A stretch of DNA of 64,000 nt from Mesorhizobium sp. B2-3-12 (GCF_006442205.1 NZ_VFVR01000001.1:496001-560000); one strand, 5' to 3'; shown: positions 38,974-48,022, numbered from the stretch's first letter. Made by a program: numbers and translations. The notes: generated from the letters alone by a model not told the origin.

Positions 38974-39864
38974 CTACGCGGCAGCGCGCCTTGGCAGATC
39001 CTGCCTGGCGAACTTCTTCGCCCCGAACACGCAGGCCACCACGCCGAGCGTGACGACAATCATCAGCGGGCTGACCTGCTCGTGCAGCAAGGTCGCCGCC
39101 AATGCGAGCCCGAAAAACGGCTGCAACAGCTGCAACTGACCGACCGCCGCGATGCCACCTTGCGCCAGGCCGCGATACCAGAAGACGAAGCCGATCAGCA
39201 TGCTGAACAGCGAGACATAGGCCAGGCCGATCCAGGCGTTGGCCCCAACCGGGGCGAAGGACGGCGGCAAGGTGACGAGGGTCAGCACCAGCATGACCGG
39301 TAGTGACAGCACCAGCGCCCAGCAGATCACCTGCCAGCCGCCGAGCCTGCGTGACAGTGCGGCACCTTCCGCGTAGCCCAGGCCGCAGACGATGATGGCC
39401 GCAAGCATCAGCCCATCGCCGACCGGCGAGGCCGTCACGCCTTGCGCAAGCGCGAAGCCCGCGACCAGCGCACTGCCGAGGCATGAGAACAGCCAGAAGG
39501 CCGGCCTCGGCCTTTCGCCTCCACGCAGCACGCCGAAGATCGCCGTCGCCAGCGGCAGCAGGCCAACGAAGATGATGGAGTGGGCCGCGGTGACGTGTTT
39601 GAGGGCCAATGCCGTCAGCAAGGGAAAGCCGACCACAACCCCCAGCGCAACGATGATGAGGGACAGGATGTCATGACGCTGCGGGCGCTTCTCGCGGAAC
39701 ACGAGCAGCAGCACGAGACCGAGCAGACCGGCTATGACAGCGCGGGCCGAGGTCACGAAGGTCGGGTCGATATCCATCACCGCCACCCGCGTCGCCGGCA
39801 GCGAGCCTGAGAAGATCAGCACGCCCACGAATCCGTTCAACCAGCCACTCGCCGTCTTGTCCAT
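38974..39864 (-). CDS. EamA-family (DMT) exporter
   Basis: The 296-residue protein has ten predicted helices in two EamA repeats: FVGVLIFSGSLPATRVAVMDIDPTFVTSARAVIAGLLGL opens the first, and WIGLAYVSLFSMLIGFVFWYRGLAQGGIAAVGQLQLLQPFFGLALA closes the second. Relatives export amino acids or other metabolites. It is divergent from a MocR-type regulator with a shared 105-bp spacer, a pairing that suggests the regulator controls this exporter. Confidence 0.87.
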   Translation of the reverse strand: MDKTASGWLNGFVGVLIFSGSLPATRVAVMDIDPTFVTSARAVIAGLLGLVLLLVFREKRPQRHDILSLIIVALGVVVGFPLLTALALKHVTAAHSIIFVGLLPLATAIFGVLRGGERPRPAFWLFSCLGSALVAGFALAQGVTASPVGDGLMLAAIIVCGLGYAEGAALSRRLGGWQVICWALVLSLPVMLVLTLVTLPPSFAPVGANAWIGLAYVSLFSMLIGFVFWYRGLAQGGIAAVGQLQLLQPFFGLALAATLLHEQVSPLMIVVTLGVVACVFGAKKFARQDLPRRAAA

Positions 39865-39927
39865 TGCAGGCTCCGTTTGTTTCGCCCTCTATCGGCCCGT
39901 GGCTATGGCGCCACCAGAGACAATGCA

Positions 39928-39975
39928 GTACAATTCGACAAAACTGTAATGGTTTTCTGGGAGGTACAGTTGGAC
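39928..39975 (+). promoter_or_regulatory. Candidate MocR operator (two direct and one inverted repeat)
   Basis: GTACAATTCGAC (39928-39939) and GTACAGTTGGAC (39964-39975) match at 10 of 12 positions, and AACTGTA (39942-39948) is the inverse of the TACAGTT core. MocR/GabR proteins commonly bind two direct plus one inverted repeat. The last copy covers the SD-start region of the regulator gene. Confidence 0.5.
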
Positions 39976-41364
39976 GCAAAGCTCGACGGTGTCGGAACCC
40001 TCGTCGAAGGCGTCATGGCCACCATCCGCCAGCGGATCGCCGCGCGCAGCCTGACTCCTGGGGCAAGACTGCCCTCTATCCGCGCCTTCGCCAAATCCAT
40101 GCAGGTTTCGAAATCCACGGTGGTCGAGGCCTATGAGCGCCTAGCGGCCGAAGGCGCGATCCGGTCCCGGCCCGGCTCCGGTTTCTACGCCGCCGGCTCG
40201 CTGGCACCGTTGTCGCTGGCCGAGATCGGCCCCCGGCTCGATCGCGCCGTCGATCCGCTATGGGTTTCGCGCCAGTCGCTGGAGGCTGGCGAGGAGGTGC
40301 TGAAGCCCGGCTGCGGCTGGATGCCGGCTTCATGGATGCCGCAGGCTGGGCTGCGCCGGGCATTGCGTACGGTGGCGCGGGCCGACGATATCGCGCTCGC
40401 CGATTACGGCACGCCGCTCGGCCTGCCGCCACTGCGGCAATTGCTGGCGCGCCGCATGGCCGGGCACGGCATCGAAGCTTCGCCCGAACAGATCATGCTG
40501 ACGGAATCGGGCACCCAGGCGATCGACCTGCTCTGCCGGTTCCTGATCAAGCCCGGCGACACAGTGCTGGTCGACGATCCCTGCTATTTCAATTTCCACG
40601 CCTTGCTGCGCGCCCATCAGGCCAAGGTCGTCAGCGTTCCCTACACGCCGTCGGGGCCTGATATCGAGCTGTTCGCGCACGCGCTGGCGGAGCATCGGCC
40701 GCGCCTCTACATCACCAACTCCGCTATCCACAACCCGACCGGCGCGATCCTGTCTCCGGTGACGGCGCACCGCTTGCTCAAGCTTGCCGACCAGGCCGAC
40801 CTGACCATCGTCGAGGATGACATCTTCGCCGATTTCGAACACAGCCCTGCCCCGAGGCTTGCGGCATTCGATGGCCTCAGCCGCGTCGTCCATATCGGCA
40901 GTTTCTCAAAGACGTTGTCCGCCTCGGTCCGCTGCGGCTTCATCGCCGCGCCCCGCGACTGGATCGAAGGCCTGACCGACCTCAAGATCGCCACGACCTT
41001 CGGCGGCGGACGGCTGGCGGCCGAACTGGTGTTCACCTTGCTCAGGGACGGCAGCTACCGCAAGCATATGGATTTACTGCGCGCACGGCTCGCGCGCGCC
41101 ATGGGTGAGACGAGCGCCCGGTTGAAGTCGATCGGCATCACGCCCTGGATCGAGCAGCCGGCCGGGCTCTTTCTGTGGTGTAGCCTGCCGGACGGGGTGG
41201 ATGCGGCCGACGTCGCCCGCCGCGCCTTGGCCGACAACATCGTGCTGGCACCCGGCAATGCATTCAGCCTGTCGCAATCCGCCAGCCGCTTCCTGCGCTT
41301 CAACGTCGCCCAGTGCACGGACGAGCGGATTTTCAAGGTGCTCGAAACGGCGATGTCGCGCTGA
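39970..41364 (+). CDS. MocR/PdxR-type GntR regulator with aminotransferase domain
   Basis: The 464-residue protein has an N-terminal winged helix (GARLPSIRAFAKSMQVSKSTVVEAYERLAAEGAIRSRPGSGFYAA) fused to a fold type I aminotransferase-like domain with the PLP-binding lysine in HIGSFSKTLSASVRCGFI and the NPTGAILSP loop. Such proteins use PLP and an amino compound as effectors. The TTG at 39970 follows GGGAGGTACAG and is preferred; ATG 39949, seven codons upstream, has no ribosome-binding site. Divergent from the EamA exporter. Confidence 0.88.
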   Translation: MDAKLDGVGTLVEGVMATIRQRIAARSLTPGARLPSIRAFAKSMQVSKSTVVEAYERLAAEGAIRSRPGSGFYAAGSLAPLSLAEIGPRLDRAVDPLWVSRQSLEAGEEVLKPGCGWMPASWMPQAGLRRALRTVARADDIALADYGTPLGLPPLRQLLARRMAGHGIEASPEQIMLTESGTQAIDLLCRFLIKPGDTVLVDDPCYFNFHALLRAHQAKVVSVPYTPSGPDIELFAHALAEHRPRLYITNSAIHNPTGAILSPVTAHRLLKLADQADLTIVEDDIFADFEHSPAPRLAAFDGLSRVVHIGSFSKTLSASVRCGFIAAPRDWIEGLTDLKIATTFGGGRLAAELVFTLLRDGSYRKHMDLLRARLARAMGETSARLKSIGITPWIEQPAGLFLWCSLPDGVDAADVARRALADNIVLAPGNAFSLSQSASRFLRFNVAQCTDERIFKVLETAMSR

Positions 41365-41368
41365 TCGC

Positions 41369-42259
41369 TCAGCGACCCGCACAGACTTCCCGCACGCAGT
41401 CCCGCAACCAGCGCTGCGCCGGATCCGCATCGAGACGCGGATGCCAGAGCAGGGAGATAGTGACGTCCAGGGGCGTGACCGGCAGCGCAAAACTGTGCAT
41501 GCCGGCGCGCGCTCCTGTCGTATGGCGCTCGGGCACGCTGGCGATAAGATCAGAGGCCCGCGCCATGGCAAGTGCCGCCGAGAACCCGGAGACCATGCAC
41601 ACGACCGTCCGCTGCAAGCCAAGTCCGCGCAAGGCCTCGTCGATCGGCCCCGTCTCGCGGCCGCGCCGCGAGACGCTGATGTGACGCCCCGCCGCGTAGC
41701 GTTCGGGCGTCACCATGGCCTCGGTCAGGGGATGGCCGGCTCGCACGGCGCCGACGAAGCGGTCGCGAAACAGCGCCTGGATGCGCACTTCCGGCCCGGT
41801 CTCGCCGGCAACGCCGATTTCCAGATCGATCGCCGCTTCGCGCAGCGACATCGCATCCTTGTCCGACTTCGGCGCGAACCGCAGCCGCACCGCTGGCGCA
41901 TCGGCCTCGATGCGGGTGACGAGGCGAGGCCCGAACTCCTCGACGAAGCTTTCGTTGGTGCGCAACGTGAAGATCCGATCCAGGCTCCGGGGATCAAGCA
42001 ATTCGGCGGGGCGCAGCAACCCTTCCGCGTCCTGGACGACGCGGCCGACCTGTCGCCGCAACTCTTCCGCGCGCGGTGTCGCCACCAAGCCGCGCCCGGC
42101 GCGCACCAGCAGAGGATCGCCCGTTGCCTCGCGCAGCCGCGCCAGCGTCCGGCTCATCGCCGAGGGGCTGAGCCGCAGCCGGCGCGCCGCGCGTGCCACG
42201 CTGCCTTCGGCCAGCAGAACGTCGAGAGCAAAGAGCAGATTGAGATCGGGCGATGTCAT
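41369..42259 (-). CDS. LysR-family transcriptional regulator
   Basis: The 296-residue protein starts MTSPDLNLLFALDVLLAEGSVARAARRLRLSPSAMSRTLARLREATGDPLLVR, the LysR winged helix, followed by a substrate-binding domain (LDRIFTLRTNESFVEEFGPRL). It is divergent from a DHA2-type MFS exporter across a 131-bp spacer that contains an AT-rich CATATCATATG palindrome (42274-42284), a reasonable LysR site. Convergent with the MocR gene, 4 bp apart. Confidence 0.9.
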   Translation of the reverse strand: MTSPDLNLLFALDVLLAEGSVARAARRLRLSPSAMSRTLARLREATGDPLLVRAGRGLVATPRAEELRRQVGRVVQDAEGLLRPAELLDPRSLDRIFTLRTNESFVEEFGPRLVTRIEADAPAVRLRFAPKSDKDAMSLREAAIDLEIGVAGETGPEVRIQALFRDRFVGAVRAGHPLTEAMVTPERYAAGRHISVSRRGRETGPIDEALRGLGLQRTVVCMVSGFSAALAMARASDLIASVPERHTTGARAGMHSFALPVTPLDVTISLLWHPRLDADPAQRWLRDCVREVCAGR

Positions 42260-42390
42260 GGATCGATCATAGCATATCATATGGCGTCCGACGCACGAAT
42301 ATGATGCAAATGCTGCGCCTTCCGCCGCATCAGACACAGGACTAGATCTCCGACAACTCCGATTCCGGAGCAGACAGAAAGGAGATCGCC

Positions 42391-43842
42391 TTGGCAGTCG
42401 CTGAGCAAAATCGGGAACTGATATCGGCGCCGCAACCGACCCGGTCCGTCGGCCTGGCGCTGGCGAGCCTGTCGCTCGCCACGCTGCTGTCGTCATTGGG
42501 AACCAGCATTGCCAGCGTCGGCCTGCCTTCGCTGATGCAAGCCTTCGATGCATCGTTCCAGGCCGTGCAATGGGTGGTTCTCGCCTATCTGCTCGCCATC
42601 ACCACACTGATCGTCGGCGCTGGGCGGCTGGCCGACATGTTCGGGCGCCGGCCATTGCTGCTTGGCGGCATCGCGCTGTTCACGCTGGCATCGGTCGTCT
42701 GCGGCCTGGCGCCGACGCTCTGGCTGCTGATCGCGGCGCGGGCCGTGCAGGGGCTTGGCGCCGCGCTGATGATGGCGCTGACGCTGGCCTTCGTTGCGCA
42801 AACCGTGAGCAAGGAACGAACCGGCAGTGCCATGGGCCTGCTCGGTGCCATGTCAGCCGTCGGCACGACGCTCGGGCCGTCGCTTGGCGGCTTGTTGATC
42901 GCCGGCCTCGGCTGGCGGGCGATCTTTCTCGTCAATGTCCCGCTGGGCCTCCTGACCTTCGCTCTCGCCTGGCGTGGCTTGCCGGCACGCGGCGGAACAA
43001 TGGAGGCCGGTCGAGGCACGTTTGACGTGATCGGCACCGCCCTGCTGGCCCTTACCTTGGGCGCCTATGCCCTGGCATTGACGCTTGGCCGAGGCAATTT
43101 CGGCGTGCTCAATCTGGGCCTGCTGGTCGCGGCCGGTGTCGGCGTCATCTTATTCGCCATGGCGCAGGCAAAAGCGAAGATGCCTCTTGTCCAACCAGCG
43201 AGGCCCCGCGACCCGCGGCTGAGTGCCGGCCTCGCCACGAGCTTGATCGTCGCCACGGTGATGATGGCAACCTTGGTGGTTGCTCCGTTCTACCTGACGC
43301 GCGCGCTCGGATTGGATGCCGGGATGGTCGGCATGGTGCTGTCGACCGGACCGCTTGTCTCGACCCTGTCGGCGCTGCTGGCTGGACGCCTGACCGATCG
43401 CTTCGGAGCCCACGGGATGACGGCCACCGGCTTGGCGATCCTCGCCACGGGGACGCTCCTGTTGTCGCTTGCGCTGACGCGCCTCGGCATTGCCAGCTAT
43501 GTCGTTCCAATCGCCGTCACCTGCTTCGGCTACGCCCTCTTCCAGACCGCCAACAACGCAGCCGTCATGGGCGGTGTAAGCGCAAACGAACGTGGCGTCG
43601 TTTCCGGCCTGCTCAACCTGTCGCGCAATCTCGGCCTCATCACCGGCGCATCGCTGATGGGCGCCATATTCGCGATGGCGTCGAGTGACGCCCGGCATGG
43701 GATCGGGCAACAACTCTCGAGTTCCGCGGCCGCTGCCCGAGGCATGCAGATCACCTTTCGGACAGCCACGGCCCTGGCGCTGGCCGCGCTGGTGATCGCC
43801 CTCCTCTCCGTCCGCGCCGGGCGAAAATCCAACCTGCCTTGA
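42391..43842 (+). CDS. MFS multidrug exporter, DHA2 (EmrB/QacA) family
   Basis: The 483-residue protein has about fourteen helices and the DHA2 motifs: LGTSIASVGLPSLMQAFDASFQAVQWVVLAYLL, the loop GRLADMFGRRPLLLGG, and MGLLGAMSAVGTTLGPSLGGLL (motif C). It likely expels hydrophobic drugs by proton antiport. The start is TTG 42391 after AAAGGAGATCGCC, a strong site. Divergent from the LysR gene, which is the probable regulator. Confidence 0.9.
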   Translation: MAVAEQNRELISAPQPTRSVGLALASLSLATLLSSLGTSIASVGLPSLMQAFDASFQAVQWVVLAYLLAITTLIVGAGRLADMFGRRPLLLGGIALFTLASVVCGLAPTLWLLIAARAVQGLGAALMMALTLAFVAQTVSKERTGSAMGLLGAMSAVGTTLGPSLGGLLIAGLGWRAIFLVNVPLGLLTFALAWRGLPARGGTMEAGRGTFDVIGTALLALTLGAYALALTLGRGNFGVLNLGLLVAAGVGVILFAMAQAKAKMPLVQPARPRDPRLSAGLATSLIVATVMMATLVVAPFYLTRALGLDAGMVGMVLSTGPLVSTLSALLAGRLTDRFGAHGMTATGLAILATGTLLLSLALTRLGIASYVVPIAVTCFGYALFQTANNAAVMGGVSANERGVVSGLLNLSRNLGLITGASLMGAIFAMASSDARHGIGQQLSSSAAAARGMQITFRTATALALAALVIALLSVRAGRKSNLP

Positions 43843-43952
43843 GCCGCGACCGTCTGAAGGCTCATGGAGCCGCGAAGGTTGCCGAGCCGGTTCCAGATTG
43901 GTACTGACCGGCACGCGGACTCGGGTCCGCGACGCCAATTCGGGACAGTGTT

Positions 43953-43982
43953 ATGGGAACCACCAAGTCAGCAGACAAGTAA
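43953..43982 (+). CDS. CmlA/FloR-type leader peptide
   Basis: A nine-codon frame encodes MGTTKSADK and stops. It closely resembles the cmlA leader peptide MSTSKNADK, which controls chloramphenicol efflux genes by drug-dependent ribosome stalling. It lies 105 bp ahead of a FloR-like exporter and is followed at once by a hairpin. The ribosome-binding site is weak (CGGGACAG). Confidence 0.75.
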   Translation: MGTTKSADK

Positions 43983-44077
43983 GCCGCGACAACACCTCGT
44001 TGTTGCGGCCTTCTGCCCCGTCAAATCAGACCATTCATGAAACGGCAGATCGCCGCCAAATCTCACCATTTGTGCGG
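43983..44077 (+). promoter_or_regulatory. Candidate translational attenuator of the phenicol exporter
   Basis: Hairpin 1 pairs GCCGCGACAAC (43983-43993) with GTTGTTGCGGC (43999-44009), 11 bp with one G-U. It starts directly after the leader stop. Hairpin 2 pairs CCGCCAAAT (44053-44061) with ATTTGTGCGG (44068-44077) and ends in the weak SD of the exporter. The 3' arm of hairpin 1 can alternatively pair with GCCGC of hairpin 2. Confidence 0.6.
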
Positions 44078-44087
44078 ATGCTCAATC

Positions 44088-45305
44088 ATGCCTTTTCAAA
44101 AACAACCCTCCCCGACATGGGCTTATGCCTTGCCCTCGGCACTCCTGCTGATGGCGCCTTTCGACATCCTTGCTTCGCTGGCCATGGATATCTATTTGCC
44201 GGTGGTTCCGGCGATGCCGGAGGCTCTCGGCACATCGCCCGCCATCATTCAGCTGACCCTCAGCCTCTATATGGTGACCCTCGGCCTCGGCCAGGTCGTG
44301 TTCGGCCCGGTCTCCGACCGGGTCGGCAGGCGCCCGGTGCTGATCGGTGGCGGGCTGCTGTTCGCGGGCGCTTCCGTCCTGCTCTCCGTCACGTCGCACG
44401 GCACGCCCTTTGTCGTACTGCGTGTCGTGCAGGCCATGGGCGCATCGGCTGTTCTGGTCGCAACCTTCGCCACGGTCCGGGATGTCTATGCCGGACGGCC
44501 GGAGGGCACCGTCATCTATGGACTGTTCAGTTCCATGCTGGCATTCGTGCCGGCATTAGGACCGGTCGCCGGCGCCCTGATCGCCAAGGGATTCGGCTGG
44601 CGTGCCATCTTCGTCACGCTCGCTATCCTGGCCGCGGCGGCCACGCTCAACGCGTGGCTGCGATGGCATGAGACGCGGCCCTCGAACAGCTCGGGTCCAC
44701 GTCCTGCATTCGGCACGATCCTGGGCAGCTTCGCCTTCTGGACCTACACGCTCGGCTTCGCCACGGCGATGGGCACGTTCTTCGTGTTCTTCTCGACGGC
44801 GCCCAGGGTGCTGATCGATCGCGCCGGCTTCTCGCAGATCGCCTTCAGCGTCGCCTTTGCCACGGCGGCACTGGTGATGATCGCAACGACGCGATTTGCC
44901 AGGTCGTTCATCGCCCGATGGGGCGTGCCCGGCAGCCTCGCCCGCGGCATGGCGATGTTGCTTCTCGGCGCGGCGATGCTGGCACTGGGCCAGATCTTCG
45001 CCGCCCCTTCCTTCACGACCTTCGTCCTGCCCATGTGGGTGATGGCCGTGGGCATCGTCTTTGCCGGATCGGTCACCGCCAATGGCGCGCTCGAAGCCTT
45101 CGGCGATCTCGCGGGCGCTGCCGTGGCACTCTATTTCTGCGTCCAGAGCCTGATCGTCGGCATCGCCGGAACGTTGTTCGTGCTCCTGCTTGGCGGCGAC
45201 ACGGCGTGGCCCCTGGCCTGCTATGCCGCCATTTTCGCGGTGATAACGCTGCTTGCGCTCGAGCTTTTGCGGAGCATGCAGGCAAGGCAGGACAGCAACA
45301 GCTGA
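44088..45305 (+). CDS. FloR/CmlA-type phenicol (florfenicol/chloramphenicol) MFS exporter
   Basis: The 405-residue, twelve-helix DHA1 protein begins MPFQKQPSPTWAYALPSALL and then LLMAPFDILASLAMDIYLPVVPAMP, near identical to FloR as I recall it. Further FloR-like blocks: IQLTLSLYMVTLGLGQVVFG, MLAFVPALGPVAGALIAKGF, MGTFFVFFSTAPRVLIDRAG and VALYFCVQSLIV. FloR exports florfenicol and chloramphenicol. The start at 44088 fits FloR; ATG 44037 is in frame but without an SD. The leader peptide and hairpins upstream suggest drug-induced translation. Base composition matches the neighbours, so it looks resident, not newly acquired. Confidence 0.85.
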   Translation: MPFQKQPSPTWAYALPSALLLMAPFDILASLAMDIYLPVVPAMPEALGTSPAIIQLTLSLYMVTLGLGQVVFGPVSDRVGRRPVLIGGGLLFAGASVLLSVTSHGTPFVVLRVVQAMGASAVLVATFATVRDVYAGRPEGTVIYGLFSSMLAFVPALGPVAGALIAKGFGWRAIFVTLAILAAAATLNAWLRWHETRPSNSSGPRPAFGTILGSFAFWTYTLGFATAMGTFFVFFSTAPRVLIDRAGFSQIAFSVAFATAALVMIATTRFARSFIARWGVPGSLARGMAMLLLGAAMLALGQIFAAPSFTTFVLPMWVMAVGIVFAGSVTANGALEAFGDLAGAAVALYFCVQSLIVGIAGTLFVLLLGGDTAWPLACYAAIFAVITLLALELLRSMQARQDSNS

Positions 45306-45319
45306 AGGAAATGACGCAC

Positions 45320-45348
45320 GGGGCCTGATGGACCGCCGTTCAGGCCCC
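45320..45348. terminator. Hairpin between the exporter and the maoC-like gene
   Basis: GGGGCCTGA (45320-45328) pairs with TCAGGCCCC (45340-45348). It overlaps the stop codon of the convergent gene; no T tract follows, so termination is tentative. Confidence 0.5.
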
Positions 45349-45837
45349 TGCCCGTTTGCGGCGTTCGTAAAGCATGACGAGTGTTTCAGCCATCAGCGCC
45401 GGTTTTTCCTCGCCTTCGATCTCGACCGTGTTGGCGGCCTTCATCAGGTATTGGCCGGGGCCCCGGTCTTCCATGGAGAGCAGCGTCGTGCGCAGGCGGA
45501 TGCGTGCGCCGACCCTGACCGGCGCCAGGAAACGCACCTTGTCGAAACCATAGTTGAAGGCGGCCTGCGTATTCTCGGGCACGATCCCCATTTCGAGGGC
45601 CAGCGCGCCAATGATCGACAATGTCAGATAACCATGCGCGATCGTCGTGCGAAACGGGCTTTGCCGCCGCGCCCGTTCAGGATCGACGTGGATCCATTGA
45701 TGGTCGCCGGTGCATTCGGCGAATTGGTTGATACGGTTCTGGTCGACCGTGGTCCATTCCGAGACGCCGAGCTCCTGTCCGGACATCGTTCTCAACTGCT
45801 CATAGGTTGGCGGCGTTTTAGGCCGTGCTTCCGTCAT
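45340..45837 (-). CDS. MaoC-family dehydratase ((R)-enoyl-CoA hydratase type)
   Basis: The 165-residue hot-dog protein has the hydratase-2 catalytic motif FAECTGDHQWIHVDPERAR (Asp-x-x-x-x-His) and then FRTTIAHGYLTLSIIGAL. It hydrates enoyl-CoA to (R)-3-hydroxyacyl-CoA, feeding polyhydroxyalkanoate or beta-oxidation. Start MTEARPKTPPTYEQL at 45837. The phasin gene 257 bp upstream on the same strand supports a link with storage granules. Confidence 0.87.
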   Translation of the reverse strand: MTEARPKTPPTYEQLRTMSGQELGVSEWTTVDQNRINQFAECTGDHQWIHVDPERARRQSPFRTTIAHGYLTLSIIGALALEMGIVPENTQAAFNYGFDKVRFLAPVRVGARIRLRTTLLSMEDRGPGQYLMKAANTVEIEGEEKPALMAETLVMLYERRKRAGA

Positions 45838-46093
45838 TCCTGCTTTCCCGATCGCTTCCGAAGCTTCCGGATCACGACCGGCGGCCTCTGTCAATTCGTC
45901 CTGCCTGAATCCGTTCCGGCGGATTCGAGCTCACTCGTGCCATGGCTTAGCATGCGATGGCAGGCCGAATTCGGATTTTCCAACCTTCTGGGGCTGCGGG
46001 AGCTTATGGCGTGGCGCTAATGCAACTATGTGCAAGGTCGCGGAATTGCGAACCTGGCGTCTGCCGGAAGACGAAGCGATAGGTCCAAACAAC

Positions 46094-46522
46094 CTACTTC
46101 TTTTCGTAACCGGAGCGGACCTCTTCCATCGCCTCCTTGATGCGCGCGCGCAGGATGTCGATCGATTCGGTACCCGATTTCCTCGCCAATTCAGCCACTT
46201 CACCGGCGTTCTTGAGCGCGGCCTCGAAGGATTTCCTGGCAAACTCCGTCTGCTTGGCCATGAGCTCCTGCGGATTGCCCGGTGCGCGGTAGCTCTGCGC
46301 CATGTCGGCGATCTCGCGCAGCGTGGCCTGCAGCATTTCGCGTTGCCTCGACAGCAGCGAGGTCGCCCCGGCGGCGCCGGCCTGCGCCGATTTCTCCAGC
46401 GCCTCGAGGTTCTTGCGGTGATGCCCGAGGATCGCCTCGACATCGACGTTGGGCAGCTTCAGGTCACGGCCGAACCTGCCGAACATTTCCGTGAAGGAAT
46501 CGGATTCCGATTGTCTGGCCAT
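46094..46522 (-). CDS. Phasin family protein
   Basis: The 142-residue helical protein (FGRFGRDLKLPNVDVEAILGHHRKNLEALEKSAQAG, QEMLQ-like REMLQATLREIADMAQ, KQTEFARKSFEAALKNAGEVAELARKS) matches phasins, which coat polyhydroxybutyrate granules. It is coiled-coil prone and lacks a signal peptide. GGGGAGAAGACAATC precedes ATG 46522. The gap of 199 bp up to the MaoC start codon side holds no further gene that I can support. Confidence 0.86.
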   Translation of the reverse strand: MARQSESDSFTEMFGRFGRDLKLPNVDVEAILGHHRKNLEALEKSAQAGAAGATSLLSRQREMLQATLREIADMAQSYRAPGNPQELMAKQTEFARKSFEAALKNAGEVAELARKSGTESIDILRARIKEAMEEVRSGYEKK

Positions 46523-46628
46523 GATTGTCTTCTCCCCTTTGCCGCGGTCGCGGACGCCCTCGTCGGGGAGAATAGCACTCGAACGCCTCATGTCCATTTC
46601 GAACACGGGCCTGCGCGATCGATACGGA

Positions 46629-47924
46629 TCAATTGACCGGGAGCAGCCGTTCGATCGTGTAGAGCACTATGCCCGCCAGCCCGCCGATGATCATGCCGTT
46701 GAACCTGATATATTGCAGGTCCCTGCCGATGTTCATCTCGATCAGCCGCGTCAGTTGCGCCAGATCCCAGCGCTTGACCTGGTCGGCGATGAACTTCGAC
46801 ACCCCGCTTTTCTGGCTTTCCACGAAGGACGCCAGCGCCACCACGAACCCCTGGTTCATATCGGCCCGGATCTGCGCATCGCCGGCAAGGTGGCGGCCGA
46901 CCTCGACGAACATGTTGGCGAGATGCTCCCGGATCAGGGAATTCGACGCCTTGGCGTCCTGCTCGATGAACAGGCTGAGGCTCTCCCACATGTCGCCGGC
47001 CAGCGCTTTGACCTCGGGCCTGGCGAGGAAATCGCGCTTCATCTTTTCCGCGCGCTTGGCATACTGCTTCGAGGTCCGCAGCCGCTCGACGAAGCCTTGC
47101 GCGAAACGGTCGAATTCGGCCCGCATCGGATGGTCGGGATCGGCCCGCACCTCGTCCAGCAAGGAGCCCGCCGAGGCGACGATCTTCTTCAGCAGATAGG
47201 CGTCGGCGCGGAACAGGTTGAACAGCGACGGCAGTTCCTCGTGGATCTTGTCGCGCATCGTCGCCAGCGCCTGTTCGTCGTTGAGGAAGCGGCCGATGAC
47301 CTTGATGAACTCGTCGAACAGTTTCTGGTGGCGGCGATCGTCGGTGAGCGCCGACAGGAGTTCGGCGGCCAGCGGCGCCAGCGGCACCTTTTCGATCTGT
47401 TCGAGCATCCGGCTGGTGACAAACCCGCGCAGGCCCGATTGTTCGACGGCCGCAAGTGTCCGCGGCACCAGCCGCACGACGAAGCGCGACAGGCCGGCGG
47501 CGCGCTCGGCATCGGCCAGCCAGTCGGCGACGAGCGCCGAAAAATCGACCTCGGCGAGTTTTTCGCGCACCGGTTCCGGCGCCAGGAAATTGACCTCGAT
47601 GAAACGCCCGAGATTGTCGGCGATGCGGTCCTGGTTTTCCGGAATGATGGCGGTGTGCGGGATCGGCAGCCCGAGCGGCCGCTTGAACAGCGCCACCACC
47701 GCATACCAGTCGGCAAGGCCGCCAATGGTCGCCGCCTCGGCGAAGGCGGCGACGAAGCCGAGCCACGGATAGCTGCCCTGGAAGGACTTGGCCAAGGCAA
47801 AGACCAGCACGCAGAGCGCCAGTGCCGCCGTGGCGACGAACTTTGTCCGCCGCAGCGCGGAAAGCTTGGCGGCTGCGTCGGCATCGAACCGCACTGGGGC
47901 CAGGGACTGGGTCGATTGAGCCAT
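46629..47924 (-). CDS. DUF445 membrane protein
   Basis: The 431-residue protein has an N-terminal membrane helix (FVATAALALCVLVFALAKSF), the DUF445 signature WLGFVAAFAEAATIGGLADWYAVVALFKRPLGLPIPHTAIIP, a long helical middle, and a C-terminal helix (MIIGGLAGIVLYTIERLLP). Both ends would sit in the inner membrane with the helical part in the cytoplasm or periplasm. Function is unknown. ATG 47924 is preceded by GAGGAGCGGCC. Confidence 0.87.
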   Translation of the reverse strand: MAQSTQSLAPVRFDADAAAKLSALRRTKFVATAALALCVLVFALAKSFQGSYPWLGFVAAFAEAATIGGLADWYAVVALFKRPLGLPIPHTAIIPENQDRIADNLGRFIEVNFLAPEPVREKLAEVDFSALVADWLADAERAAGLSRFVVRLVPRTLAAVEQSGLRGFVTSRMLEQIEKVPLAPLAAELLSALTDDRRHQKLFDEFIKVIGRFLNDEQALATMRDKIHEELPSLFNLFRADAYLLKKIVASAGSLLDEVRADPDHPMRAEFDRFAQGFVERLRTSKQYAKRAEKMKRDFLARPEVKALAGDMWESLSLFIEQDAKASNSLIREHLANMFVEVGRHLAGDAQIRADMNQGFVVALASFVESQKSGVSKFIADQVKRWDLAQLTRLIEMNIGRDLQYIRFNGMIIGGLAGIVLYTIERLLPVN

Positions 47925-48022
47925 GGACGGCCGCTCCTCGTCGATCTCAGCCTATTTAGGGATTCGACCGCCAGAATGCCCGTGACGCGATTCCCCGGGT
48001 TTTGCCCGGCACGCACATAAAG

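Noticed and set aside
43914-43930. GCGGAC/GTCCGC hairpin after the DHA2 exporter, considered as a terminator
   Set aside because: Six-bp stem without a T tract; it lies just ahead of the leader peptide and could equally be part of that leader.
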